Shown: in pieces, positions 46,582 to 55,200 of the stretch
Numbering within the stretch: position 1 is the first letter of the stretch
How the letters are laid out: each line of letters begins with the position of its first letter
DNA from: Corynebacterium zhongnanshanii
Lineage (GTDB): Bacteria; Actinomycetota; Actinomycetes; Mycobacteriales; Mycobacteriaceae
DNA: 64,000 nucleotides
Assembly (NCBI RefSeq): GCF_014490575.1
Contig: NZ_CP061033.1
Location: 1,798,001 to 1,862,000 of the forward strand
Direction: 5' to 3'
Notes under the pieces: generated by a model
Database searches by the model: none
The model's input: only the letters and a program-made list of their open reading frames with translations
Told to the model about the DNA's origin: nothing
Made by a program: the position numbers and the translations under genes

Positions 46582-47994
46582 CTAGCTCTCACGCGGCGCG
46601 AGCGTCTGTCCACGCCCCAGCGCGCGGTAGTCCCACCCCGCTCGTATCCACGCCTCGGCGTCGAGGCAATTACGGGCATCCACCACCACCGGCCGCCGCG
46701 CCCCCGGCCCCTCCCCCACGTCCACGCCAGCCACCCGGCGCGCCACGTCCACGGGGTCGAGCTGCCGGAACTCGTCCCACTCCGTCGCCACCAGCACAAT
46801 CTCCGCCCCCTCCAGCGCGGTCTCCGCACTGTCCGCGTAGTGCAGTGTGGGGAACGCGGCACGGGCGGTCTCCATCGCCTGCGGGTCGTACACCGTCACG
46901 GCCGCACCACCCAGGGACAGCTGCCCGGCAACGTTCAGCGCGGGGGAATCGCGCACGTCATCGGAGTTCGGCTTGAAGGCAGCACCCAGCACCGTGATGC
47001 GGTGAGCGATTAAGGATCCGCCGAGTCGGCGTCGGATAATATCAACGGTTTTGTCCCGGCGGCGGATGTTGATCGCCTCCACCTCGCGCAGAAAGGTCAG
47101 GGTCTGGTCGGCGCCGAGCTCACCCGCGCGCGCCATGAACGCGCGGATGTCCTTCGGCAGGCAGCCGCCACCGAAGCCCAGGCCGGCGTTCAGGAACTTC
47201 GGGCCGATGCGCGCGTCCAGGCCCAGGGCGGTGGCGAGCTGGGTGACGTCCGCGCCAGCAAGCTCGCACACGTCCGCCACCGCGTTGATGAAGCTGATTT
47301 TGGTGGCGAGGAACGCATTCGCGCTGGTCTTGACCAGCTCGGCGGTGCTGAGGTCCATCACCAGCAGCGGCGAGCCCTCCTCGATCGGCCGCGCGTAGAT
47401 CTCCCGCACGAGGTCCGCGGTGGGTGTTGCCGAGTTCGTCTCCGCGGCCGTCTCCGTCTCACCGCCCACGCCCAGCACAATCCGATCCGGATGCAGCGTG
47501 TCCCGCACCGCGCGCCCCTCCCGCAGAAACTCGGGATTCCACGCCACGTCCACGCTGGCGCCGCGCCCCGCCTGCTCGGCCAGGTCGCGCGCCCGAATCG
47601 TGATATCCGACGCCGTCCCCACCGGAACAGTCGACTTCCCCAACACAGTGTGGTGGCCGGACAGCGCGGGCACCAGCTCGTCGATCACGCTCAGCACATA
47701 GGATGTATCGGCTGCGTAGGAGTGCTTCTGCTGTGGGGTTCCAACCGCGATGAAGTGCACGGTAGCGAAGTCCGCGGCCTGGGTGTAGTCGGTGGTGAAG
47801 CGCAGCCGGCCGGCCTCGATGTTGCTCACCAGTAGCTCGCTTAAGCCCGGCTCGAAGAAAGGCACCTGCCCCTGGCTTAACGCGTGGATCTTGGACGGGT
47901 CCACGTCCACGCCCAGTACGTCGTGCCCCAGCTCGGCCATGCAGGCCGCGTGCGTGGCACCCAGGTATCCCATTCCAAACACAGTCATGCGCAT
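46582..47994 (-). CDS. UDP-glucose 6-dehydrogenase family protein
   Basis: 470 residues from the ATG at 47994 (MRMTVFGMGYLGATHA). The NAD-binding motif is GMGYLGATHAACMAELGHDVLGVD, the hinge GKSTVPVGT, and the active-site Cys lies in GLGFGGGCLPKDIRAF. It oxidises UDP-glucose to UDP-glucuronate; UDP-mannuronate-type relatives are possible. The neighbouring genes give no pathway, but sugar nucleotide use in the envelope is plausible. The longer frame to 48015 is not favoured. Confidence 0.88.
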   Translation of the reverse strand: MRMTVFGMGYLGATHAACMAELGHDVLGVDVDPSKIHALSQGQVPFFEPGLSELLVSNIEAGRLRFTTDYTQAADFATVHFIAVGTPQQKHSYAADTSYVLSVIDELVPALSGHHTVLGKSTVPVGTASDITIRARDLAEQAGRGASVDVAWNPEFLREGRAVRDTLHPDRIVLGVGGETETAAETNSATPTADLVREIYARPIEEGSPLLVMDLSTAELVKTSANAFLATKISFINAVADVCELAGADVTQLATALGLDARIGPKFLNAGLGFGGGCLPKDIRAFMARAGELGADQTLTFLREVEAINIRRRDKTVDIIRRRLGGSLIAHRITVLGAAFKPNSDDVRDSPALNVAGQLSLGGAAVTVYDPQAMETARAAFPTLHYADSAETALEGAEIVLVATEWDEFRQLDPVDVARRVAGVDVGEGPGARRPVVVDARNCLDAEAWIRAGWDYRALGRGQTLAPRES

Positions 47995-48022
47995 AGAACA
48001 GAATGCTACGGGCATAAGGTAA

Positions 48023-48112
48023 CGCCCCGGTGACGGGGAGGTGTCACCGGGGCGAAAGCTTGCTGCGCACTGATACCGGAGTACGCTCCGCGCGCAGCGT
48101 ACCGCGCGGAGC
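48023..48112 (-). terminator. Two hairpins between dcd and the dehydrogenase gene
   Basis: Hairpin one: 48103-48112 with 48085-48094 (10 bp), directly after the dcd stop. Hairpin two: 12-bp perfect stem, 48023-48034 with 48043-48054. Both lie between two minus-strand genes, so dcd and the dehydrogenase gene are likely separate transcripts. T-runs are weak. Confidence 0.65.
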
Positions 48113-48113
48113 G

Positions 48114-48677
48114 CTACCGGAAGTTGAGATAGGCCTTCGAAGGAGTGGGCCCGCGCTGGCCCTGGTACTTCGAGCCCAGGCTGCCGCTGCCGTACGGGGA
48201 TTCCGCGGGGCTGGTCATCTTGAACAGCGCCAGCTGGCCCACCTTCATGCCGGGGTACAGCGCGATGGGAAGGTTCGCGGTGTTAGAGAGCTCCAGGGTG
48301 ATGTGGCCGCGGAAGCCGGGATCAATGAACCCGGCCGTGGAGTGCGTCAGCAACCCCAAGCGCCCCAGGGAGGACTTTCCCTCCAGCCGACCGGCCAGAT
48401 GCGCGGGGATGCTGAACGTCTCCAGCGTGGCGCCCAGCACAAACTCGCCGGGGTGCAGGATGAACGCCTCATCCTCCGGCACCTCCACCAGGGTGGTCAG
48501 CTCCTCCTGCGGCAGCTTCGGGTCGATGTGGGTGTACTTCGAGTTGTTGAACACCCGGAACAGACCGTCCAAACGCACGTCAATGCTGGACGGCTGCACC
48601 ATGGACTCGTCATAGGGCTCGATGACAAGGTCGCCGCTGGACAGGGAGGCTCGGAGGTCGCGATCTGAAAGTAGCAC
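48114..48677 (-). CDS. dcd: dCTP deaminase
   Basis: 187 residues, near the usual 188-190. [72 protein letters not shown] and [23 protein letters not shown] are hallmark segments; the catalytic Glu lies in TLELSN. It makes dUTP (or dUMP in bifunctional forms) for thymidylate synthesis. It starts nine bases after the end of the acyl-CoA synthetase gene. Confidence 0.95.
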   Translation of the reverse strand: MLLSDRDLRASLSSGDLVIEPYDESMVQPSSIDVRLDGLFRVFNNSKYTHIDPKLPQEELTTLVEVPEDEAFILHPGEFVLGATLETFSIPAHLAGRLEGKSSLGRLGLLTHSTAGFIDPGFRGHITLELSNTANLPIALYPGMKVGQLALFKMTSPAESPYGSGSLGSKYQGQRGPTPSKAYLNFR

Positions 48678-48686
48678 GCCTCTACT

Positions 48687-50393
48687 TTAAACCAACTGAT
48701 CCGCACCTGGGAGCATACGCGGCATAACCTTGCCCGTTGGGTTGCGTGGCAACTCATCCATGAACGTCACATCACGGGGCACGGAGTGCTCCGCCAAGTG
48801 CTCACGGGCCCACTGCTGGATGGACTCCAGGGTCAACGCGCGCCCGGCGTCGGAATCCTCGGGGACCACCCACGCGGCGAGACGGGCGAAGGTATCGCTA
48901 TCCTTCACGCCCTTGATGAACAGGTCACGGATGCCCGGCATCGTCACCAGGATCTCCTCCAGGGAGCGCGGGTAGACGTTCTCGCCGCCCACGATGATCA
49001 TGTCATCCGCGCGGCCCAGGATGAACAGCTGACCGTTCTCGTCCAGGTAGCCGCGGTCGCCGATCTCCAGCAGGCCGTGCTGCTCCGTCATCGTGTCGCG
49101 CGAGTTCGTGTAGGCGCGCATGGTCATGATGCCTCGGGCGTACACGCGGCCCGGCTGGTTCGGTGGCAATGGGTTGCCCTCGTCATCCAGGACCTTCACG
49201 CGCACACCATTGGCCACGGTGCCCGCAGTAGCCGGATTCTCCAGCAGCTGCTGAGGGCTCGCGATGGACACCACGGAGTTCTCCGTGGAGCCGTAGAAGT
49301 TACACACCACGGGGCCGAAGGTCTTCTGCAGGCCGCGCAGCAGATCCTCGTTCATCGCGTTACCGGAGGAGACCACGAACTCCACCTGGTCCACCGCGTA
49401 GTCACCCTGCTGGGCCACACGCAGCTGCTCCTTGGAGAAGATCGGGCTGGTAATCAGGGCCTCGGCCTTGTATTTGTCCATGTCCTCCATCGCCTGCTGA
49501 GGATCAAACACGCGGCGCAGAATCACCGTGGAACGGTGGCCCAGCAGCAGGTTCACGCACGCCCAGCCCCAGGAGTGGAACATGGATGCGGACATCTGCA
49601 CCATCATATGCGCACGCCATGGGATCTGGGTGATGATGGACACCAGAGGAACCGGCCACAGCGGCTCGCGGTGGCGCACGCCCTTCGGGGTACCGGAGGT
49701 GCCGGAGGACATGATGATGATGTTTCCCTTCACCGGGCGCTTCGGCAGAGGCTCCTGTGCCTCGCTGGGAGCCTGGTCGATCAGCTGCTGGAAGGTAATG
49801 CGGTTGGGGTTCGGCACCTTCGGGTTGTGCAGATCCTCAGCGTAGGCAGTGAAGATCTCACAGCGGTCGTAATCGGCTGGGAGGTGCTCGGCGAACTCCT
49901 CATCCAGGAACAGAACCTCAATGTTGTGCTCGTCGATGGACGCCTCCAGCTGCGCCGGGGAGCTGGCCACATTCAGCAGGTAGATGTCCGCGCCGATGAA
50001 GCCTTTCGCCGCCAGGAGGTTAATCATCACGCGGGAGTTGCGGGCCATCACACCAATGCGGGAGCCGGTGCCGTAGCCCTTCGCCTTCAACGCGCGACCC
50101 AGAGCCTCGGAATCAGCGAGCAACTCTGCGTAGGTGCGGGTTCCGATATCGTCGATGACCGCCACGCGATCCGGAGCTGCCGACGCCGCGTAGTACAACT
50201 GACGCGCCGCGGTGAATCCCCAGCGATACACGCCCTCCACCAGGGCCCGCTTCTGCTTCAGGCCGCCACCCTGAACAATGAGTCCAGATTTCAGAACAGT
50301 ACCAATGCCCGTCACCGTGCCATAGACGTTCGCCCACTGGTATTCGGCATTCCACTTGAGCTTATTTAGGGTCTTCTGGGGAATAAAAGCCAA
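48687..50393 (-). CDS. Long-chain acyl-CoA synthetase (FadD type)
   Basis: 568 residues of the AMP-forming superfamily. The P-loop motif MSSGTSGTPKGVRH (near residue 231), YGSTENS, LEIGDRGYLDENGQLFILGRADDMIIVGGENVYP and the C-terminal lysine in NPTGKVMPRML are complete. The N-terminal hydrophobic part suits membrane association. It starts with TTG at 50393, with GAGGAGAGG five bases upstream. It activates fatty acids with CoA. It lies beside, but probably outside, the mycolate operon, with a leader hairpin of its own. Confidence 0.88.
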   Translation of the reverse strand: MAFIPQKTLNKLKWNAEYQWANVYGTVTGIGTVLKSGLIVQGGGLKQKRALVEGVYRWGFTAARQLYYAASAAPDRVAVIDDIGTRTYAELLADSEALGRALKAKGYGTGSRIGVMARNSRVMINLLAAKGFIGADIYLLNVASSPAQLEASIDEHNIEVLFLDEEFAEHLPADYDRCEIFTAYAEDLHNPKVPNPNRITFQQLIDQAPSEAQEPLPKRPVKGNIIIMSSGTSGTPKGVRHREPLWPVPLVSIITQIPWRAHMMVQMSASMFHSWGWACVNLLLGHRSTVILRRVFDPQQAMEDMDKYKAEALITSPIFSKEQLRVAQQGDYAVDQVEFVVSSGNAMNEDLLRGLQKTFGPVVCNFYGSTENSVVSIASPQQLLENPATAGTVANGVRVKVLDDEGNPLPPNQPGRVYARGIMTMRAYTNSRDTMTEQHGLLEIGDRGYLDENGQLFILGRADDMIIVGGENVYPRSLEEILVTMPGIRDLFIKGVKDSDTFARLAAWVVPEDSDAGRALTLESIQQWAREHLAEHSVPRDVTFMDELPRNPTGKVMPRMLPGADQLV

Positions 50394-50440
50394 TTTGTGC
50401 CTCTCCTCTAGCTCTCTTCTTGCTCTCTTCTTAACGAGAA

Positions 50441-50471
50441 TTAAGGTTACCCGAAAAACGGGAAACCTTAA
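50441..50471 (-). promoter_or_regulatory. 13-bp inverted repeat in fadD leader
   Basis: TTAAGGTTACCCG and CGGGAAACCTTAA (one mismatch) around AAAAA, 48 bases upstream of the TTG start. It can fold as an RNA hairpin, or act as an operator. It also lies downstream of accD4 and could end that transcript, although no T-run follows. Confidence 0.55.
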
Positions 50472-50570
50472 GAAATCTCAGGACAATGTAAGTATTGTAA
50501 ACGATCTCGCGAGCCGAAAAATTACAGTCTGTTTCTATAACAACTCTGGCGCCGGTCCTGGCAGCGACCG

Positions 50571-52130
50571 CTACATCGGCAGGATGTTGTGCTTCTTCGG
50601 CGTCTCCACCGTCTGCTTATGACGCAGCTGGCGCAAAGCCTGACGCAGACGCAGACGCGTCTCCTCTGGCGCGATCACCCCGTCCAGGTAACCGCGCTCC
50701 GCAGCCACATACGGGCTGGTCATGTTGGCATTGTAGAAGTCCATGAACATCTTCTTCGCCGCAGGACGCTGCTCCTCCGGCATCTGCGCCAACTGCTTGC
50801 CCTGCATCATCACCACAGCAGCCTCCGCGCCCATCACCGCGATCTGCGCCGTGGGCCACGCGAAGTTAATATCCGCCCCCATGTTCTTGGAGCCCATCAC
50901 CGCATAGCCACCGCCGAAGGCCTTGCGCACTACCACCGTCACCTTGGGCACGTTGGCCTCCACGGTGGCAAAGCCCAGCTTCGCACCGCGGTGAATCAAT
51001 CCCTGCTTCTCCTGCTCCACACCAGGCAGGTACCCCGGCGTATCGACCACCCAGACCAATGGGATGTTGTAGGCGTCGCAAATACGGATAAAACGCGCCG
51101 CCTTATCGGCCGCGTCCGCGTCCAAGCATCCGGCGATCTCCATCGGCTGGTTGGCCACCACCCCCACGGAACGGCCGTCGATGCGGGCAAAGGCGGTGAT
51201 GACGTTCTGGCCGTAATCGTCCTGGACCTCCAGGATGTTCTCGTCGTCGAAGATGCGGGTGAGCACGTCCATCATGTCGTAGCCCGCATTGGGGTCGTCC
51301 GGGATGATGCTGTTGAGCTCCACGTCCCGCTCCGTCAGCTCGTCCGAGGGCGCCCAGAACTCCGGGGTGCTATCCCACGCCGAGGACGGCAGGAAGTCAA
51401 TCAAGTCCTTCACGTAATTGAAGGCCTCCTCCTCCGACGGGGCCACATAGGACACATTTCCGTTGCGTGCCTGCTGGCGGGCGCCACCCAGCTCCTCCAT
51501 GGAGACCTTCTCGCCGGTCACGGACTCAATCACGGCAGGGCCGGTCACAAACATCTGGGTGCGCTTATCCACAGCCACCACAAAGTCCGTGGTCACGGGA
51601 GCATACACCGCGCCACCGGCGGACGGGCCCAACAGAATAGAGATCTGCGGAGACTGGCCGGACATCGGCATCTGGCGCCGAGCAATCTCCGAATACATCG
51701 CCAGGGACATCACCGCATCCTGGATACGCGCACCACCGGAATCGTTGATACCGATGATCGGGCATCCGATGCGCAAGGCCATGTCCATGACCTCCACAAC
51801 CTTCTTACCGAAGGTCTCGCCCACGGAACCACCGTAGACCGTCTTATCGTGAGCGTAGATCGCCACCGGCCGGCCGTGAATGCGGCCGTAGCCGGTCACC
51901 ACACCGTCACCGTAGGGGGCGTCCGGGTCCCCCGGGGTCCGGCCCAGCGCACCGATTTCGCTGAAGGAGCCTTCGTCCAGGAGAGCGTCGATGCGCTGGC
52001 GTGGGGTACTCAAGCCCGCGGCATCGCGCTTGGCCTTGGCGGATTCGCTGCCGGGATCCAAGGATTTCTCCAAGCGAGAGTGAAGCTCCTCCAGCTTTGC
52101 TGCAGTTGTGTTCTGCTGGTGCTCAGTCAC
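50571..52130 (-). CDS. accD4: Acyl-CoA carboxylase beta subunit (AccD4 type)
   Basis: 519 residues of the carboxyltransferase family. Conserved segments are RQRIDALLDEGSFSEIGAL, GRPVAIYAHDKTVYGGSVGE, ISILLGPSAGGAVYAPVTTDFV, VVANQPMEIAGCLDADAADKAARFIR, VWVDTPGYLPGVEQE and FGGGYAVMGSK. In mycolate-producing bacteria AccD4 carboxylates the alpha-branch acyl-CoA used by Pks13. The location immediately downstream of pks13 supports this. GTG start at 52130. Confidence 0.92.
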   Translation of the reverse strand: MTEHQQNTTAAKLEELHSRLEKSLDPGSESAKAKRDAAGLSTPRQRIDALLDEGSFSEIGALGRTPGDPDAPYGDGVVTGYGRIHGRPVAIYAHDKTVYGGSVGETFGKKVVEVMDMALRIGCPIIGINDSGGARIQDAVMSLAMYSEIARRQMPMSGQSPQISILLGPSAGGAVYAPVTTDFVVAVDKRTQMFVTGPAVIESVTGEKVSMEELGGARQQARNGNVSYVAPSEEEAFNYVKDLIDFLPSSAWDSTPEFWAPSDELTERDVELNSIIPDDPNAGYDMMDVLTRIFDDENILEVQDDYGQNVITAFARIDGRSVGVVANQPMEIAGCLDADAADKAARFIRICDAYNIPLVWVVDTPGYLPGVEQEKQGLIHRGAKLGFATVEANVPKVTVVVRKAFGGGYAVMGSKNMGADINFAWPTAQIAVMGAEAAVVMMQGKQLAQMPEEQRPAAKKMFMDFYNANMTSPYVAAERGYLDGVIAPEETRLRLRQALRQLRHKQTVETPKKHNILPM

Positions 52131-52239
52131 GTGGTTCCTTCTTATTGATACTCGCTATTGGCCTGTTGCTCGTGCTCGCTGCTAGTGCCCACTACTAGTG
52201 CTCGCGGCGGGCGCTCGCTGCATGAAAGACATCCGCACT

Positions 52240-55200
52240 CTACTGTACAAGCGATGCAATGTACTGGGACATTACAGCGCCCACCGTGGAGATCTCCGGT
52301 TCATCCACCACGGCCAGGTGGTCGCCGTGCAGATGGATGATCTCCAGGTCCTTCACGATCTGGCCCCAGTTGCCATCCTCCGCAATGTCGTGCAGGGCAG
52401 GCTCCAGTTCCAGCGCGCCGTCGTGCATCCGCTCCGCACGGAACAGGGTCACCGGCACGTCCACAGACGCCCACGCCTGGAAGTCCAGAGAATCCAGCAC
52501 CCGGTTATCCACGAAGCTGGCACGCTGATGCTCCAGAACACCGGCGGGCAGCCCCAGGCCGTGCGCCTCCGGGGAGTCCAGGAACTGCTGGAACATGGCC
52601 AGCATCACGCCCTCGCCCTGGGATTCCAGCAAGTCGTGAGGAATCTCCAGCGGCAGGCCATAGGTCTTCTGTGCGAAGGCGGCGTAGCGGTCCCAGCGGG
52701 CGTGCATCTCCTCCTTCGTATCCGGCGCGGGGTTCCGCGGCTGGACGGTATCCAGCAGGATGATGCGGGCAACGCTTGCAGATGGCAGCCCTTCCTCCGC
52801 GCGCTGCTGCAGCTGCTGCGCGGCCTCGTAGGCCAGCGCGCCACCGAAGCTCCAGCCACCCAGAATCACGGGCTGGCCAGCGGAAAGCTCCACAATTTCA
52901 TCCAAGTACGCCGCCACGCGGTCGCTCAAGTCGCCTTCCAGGCGCTCCACGCCGTACACCGGGGTGTTCTCGGGAAGCCGGCGCGTCAACGGCTGGTACA
53001 CGCTGGCCGAGCCGCCGGCTGGGTGGAACAGGAACACCGCCGGCACCGCAGCGCCTTCCTCGGTGTCCGGGCGTGCGCGCAGCACACGGATGTTGCCCTC
53101 CACCTCGGTCTCCAGGGATTGGCGCACCACGGTGCTCAACGATTCCATGGTCTTGGCGTGCAGCACGTCCTCGGCGGTGATCTCCGCGTGGGAGCGCTCG
53201 CTCAAACGCTCGGCGATGGCCTTGGCCTGCTCCTCGCTGATGGCGGGAAGTTCGCTGGTCACGCCCGCTGCGGCCGCGCCGGTGATCTTGGCCCACGTGG
53301 CGAACACCAGGCGCTCGGATGCGTCTCGGGGTGCCACGCCTCCGGCCTTCACGGTGTAGTCGGAGGTGGACTCGGCGTCGGCCGAGCCCTCAACACCAGC
53401 ACCTTCGCCAGTCAGCACCGCCTCGCCCAGCCCATGACGATCCGCCACCATCTGCTCCACCATCGCGATGACGTCATCCACGGACCCGTCGCGCAGCGTC
53501 TGCACCTGCAGCGATGGAATATCGAACTCGTATTCCACGCGGTTCTTAATCCGCATGCCCATCAGGGAATCCAGGCCCAGATCAATCAGCGGCAGCTCGC
53601 CGGGCAGGTCCTCCACGTCGTAGCCCATGGACTCGGACACGATCTCCCGCAGGCGCGCGGCTACGCTCACGCCGGACTCGGGCGACCAGCGATCGGCGTC
53701 CGGGTCTACCTCGGGTAGCTTGTTGTTATTCTTTATTGAATTCGACGCCGACCTCACGTCTCCCCGCCCCACCTGACCAGCGGAAACTCCCTCGTTCCCA
53801 CGGCCTTCTGGCGCGGCGTTACCTGCAGAAGCACCTGCGCTCGCGCCGGAGGAATCACCCGCCACAGGCACCACAGGGATCTGGTCTCCCGCCTCGTCAC
53901 CGGAACCCCCACGGCAGTCCGGCATAGGGTACAGCGTGGAGAGGAACCGCTCCCCGATCAGCGGCATGGTGGACAGAGAAGCGTCGTAGGTGCGCAGGGA
54001 CCAGCCGCCCAGCGTACGATCCACCACGGTGGTCAGCTCACCCGAGGACGGCAGCACGTGCTCCTGCAGGTCCATCAGGATCAACTTGACGCTTCCGATC
54101 TCCGGATCTTCCTTCGCCAGCTGCGAGCCGATGCTGGATGCCAGGGTGTCCAGGGAGGGGACCTCGGCGGCGTCGGTGGAAAAGACAATCTGGCCGTTCG
54201 GCAGGTTCACGCGGCGTCCCGGCAGGCCGGTCAGGGCTCCGCCGGCAGGGCGTGCGTTGGTCCAGTAGCGCTGCAGGTTCCACTTCACTCCGGGCACGGC
54301 GGCGATGCGGCCGGTGCCGGCGTCCGGGCCCACCAGAGCCTTCAGATCCAGGTCCGCACCCTGGACGTACAGCTCGCCCAGCAGCTCGGTGACAGTCCGC
54401 GCGGCGGGCTCCTTGCGCTTCAGGGCAAACAGCAGCTTGGAGTCCCCCGCCTCGTGGGCGAAGGCGTTGTTCATCAGCGGCATCAGAGCCACTGGATTCG
54501 GGGCGATTTCCACGAAGGTGCGGTAGCCGTCGTCGAACTGCTGGCCAGTGGCATCGGCGAACCACACGGGTTGGCGGGTGCAGCGCACGAAGTAGTCGGC
54601 GGTGTGCACGCTCTCGCCCGGTCGGTAGACGGTGCCGCGGTCCACGGTGGAGTACAGCGGCGTGTGGATCGGGCGGGCCTGGATATCCGAGATCTCAAAG
54701 TGCAGCTCGCCCAGGATCGGATCCAGCATGGACGTGTGGCCGGCACCCTTGACGTTCAGCAGGCGAGCGAACTTGCCCTCGCCCTCCAGGTATTCCACCA
54801 GCTTCTTCACGGGCTCGGCAGGGCCACCCACGGTGGTCATGCCCGGTGCCGCGTACACGGCCGGCTCCACCTGCTCGAACTCGGGGTGCTCGGCAGTGAA
54901 GGTTGCCAGCTCCTCCACGCCGAACTCCACCACGGCCATCGCGCCCTGCTTATCCTCGGTGAGCAGGGATTCGCCCTCGCCCATCAGGCGGGAGCGGTGG
55001 CAGGCCACGGTTAGCGCGTCCTCCTTGGACAGGCCGCCCACCGCGTAGGCCGCGGCGATCTCGCCCATGGACTGGCCCACCACGGCCGCCGGGCTCGCAC
55101 CCACGTGGCGCAGCAGGTCCGTCAGCGCAATCTGGATGCAGGTGATGCCCACTTGCGCGGTGGTGGTGTCGAAGTTCTGCTCGTCGTCCAGGATCATCTC

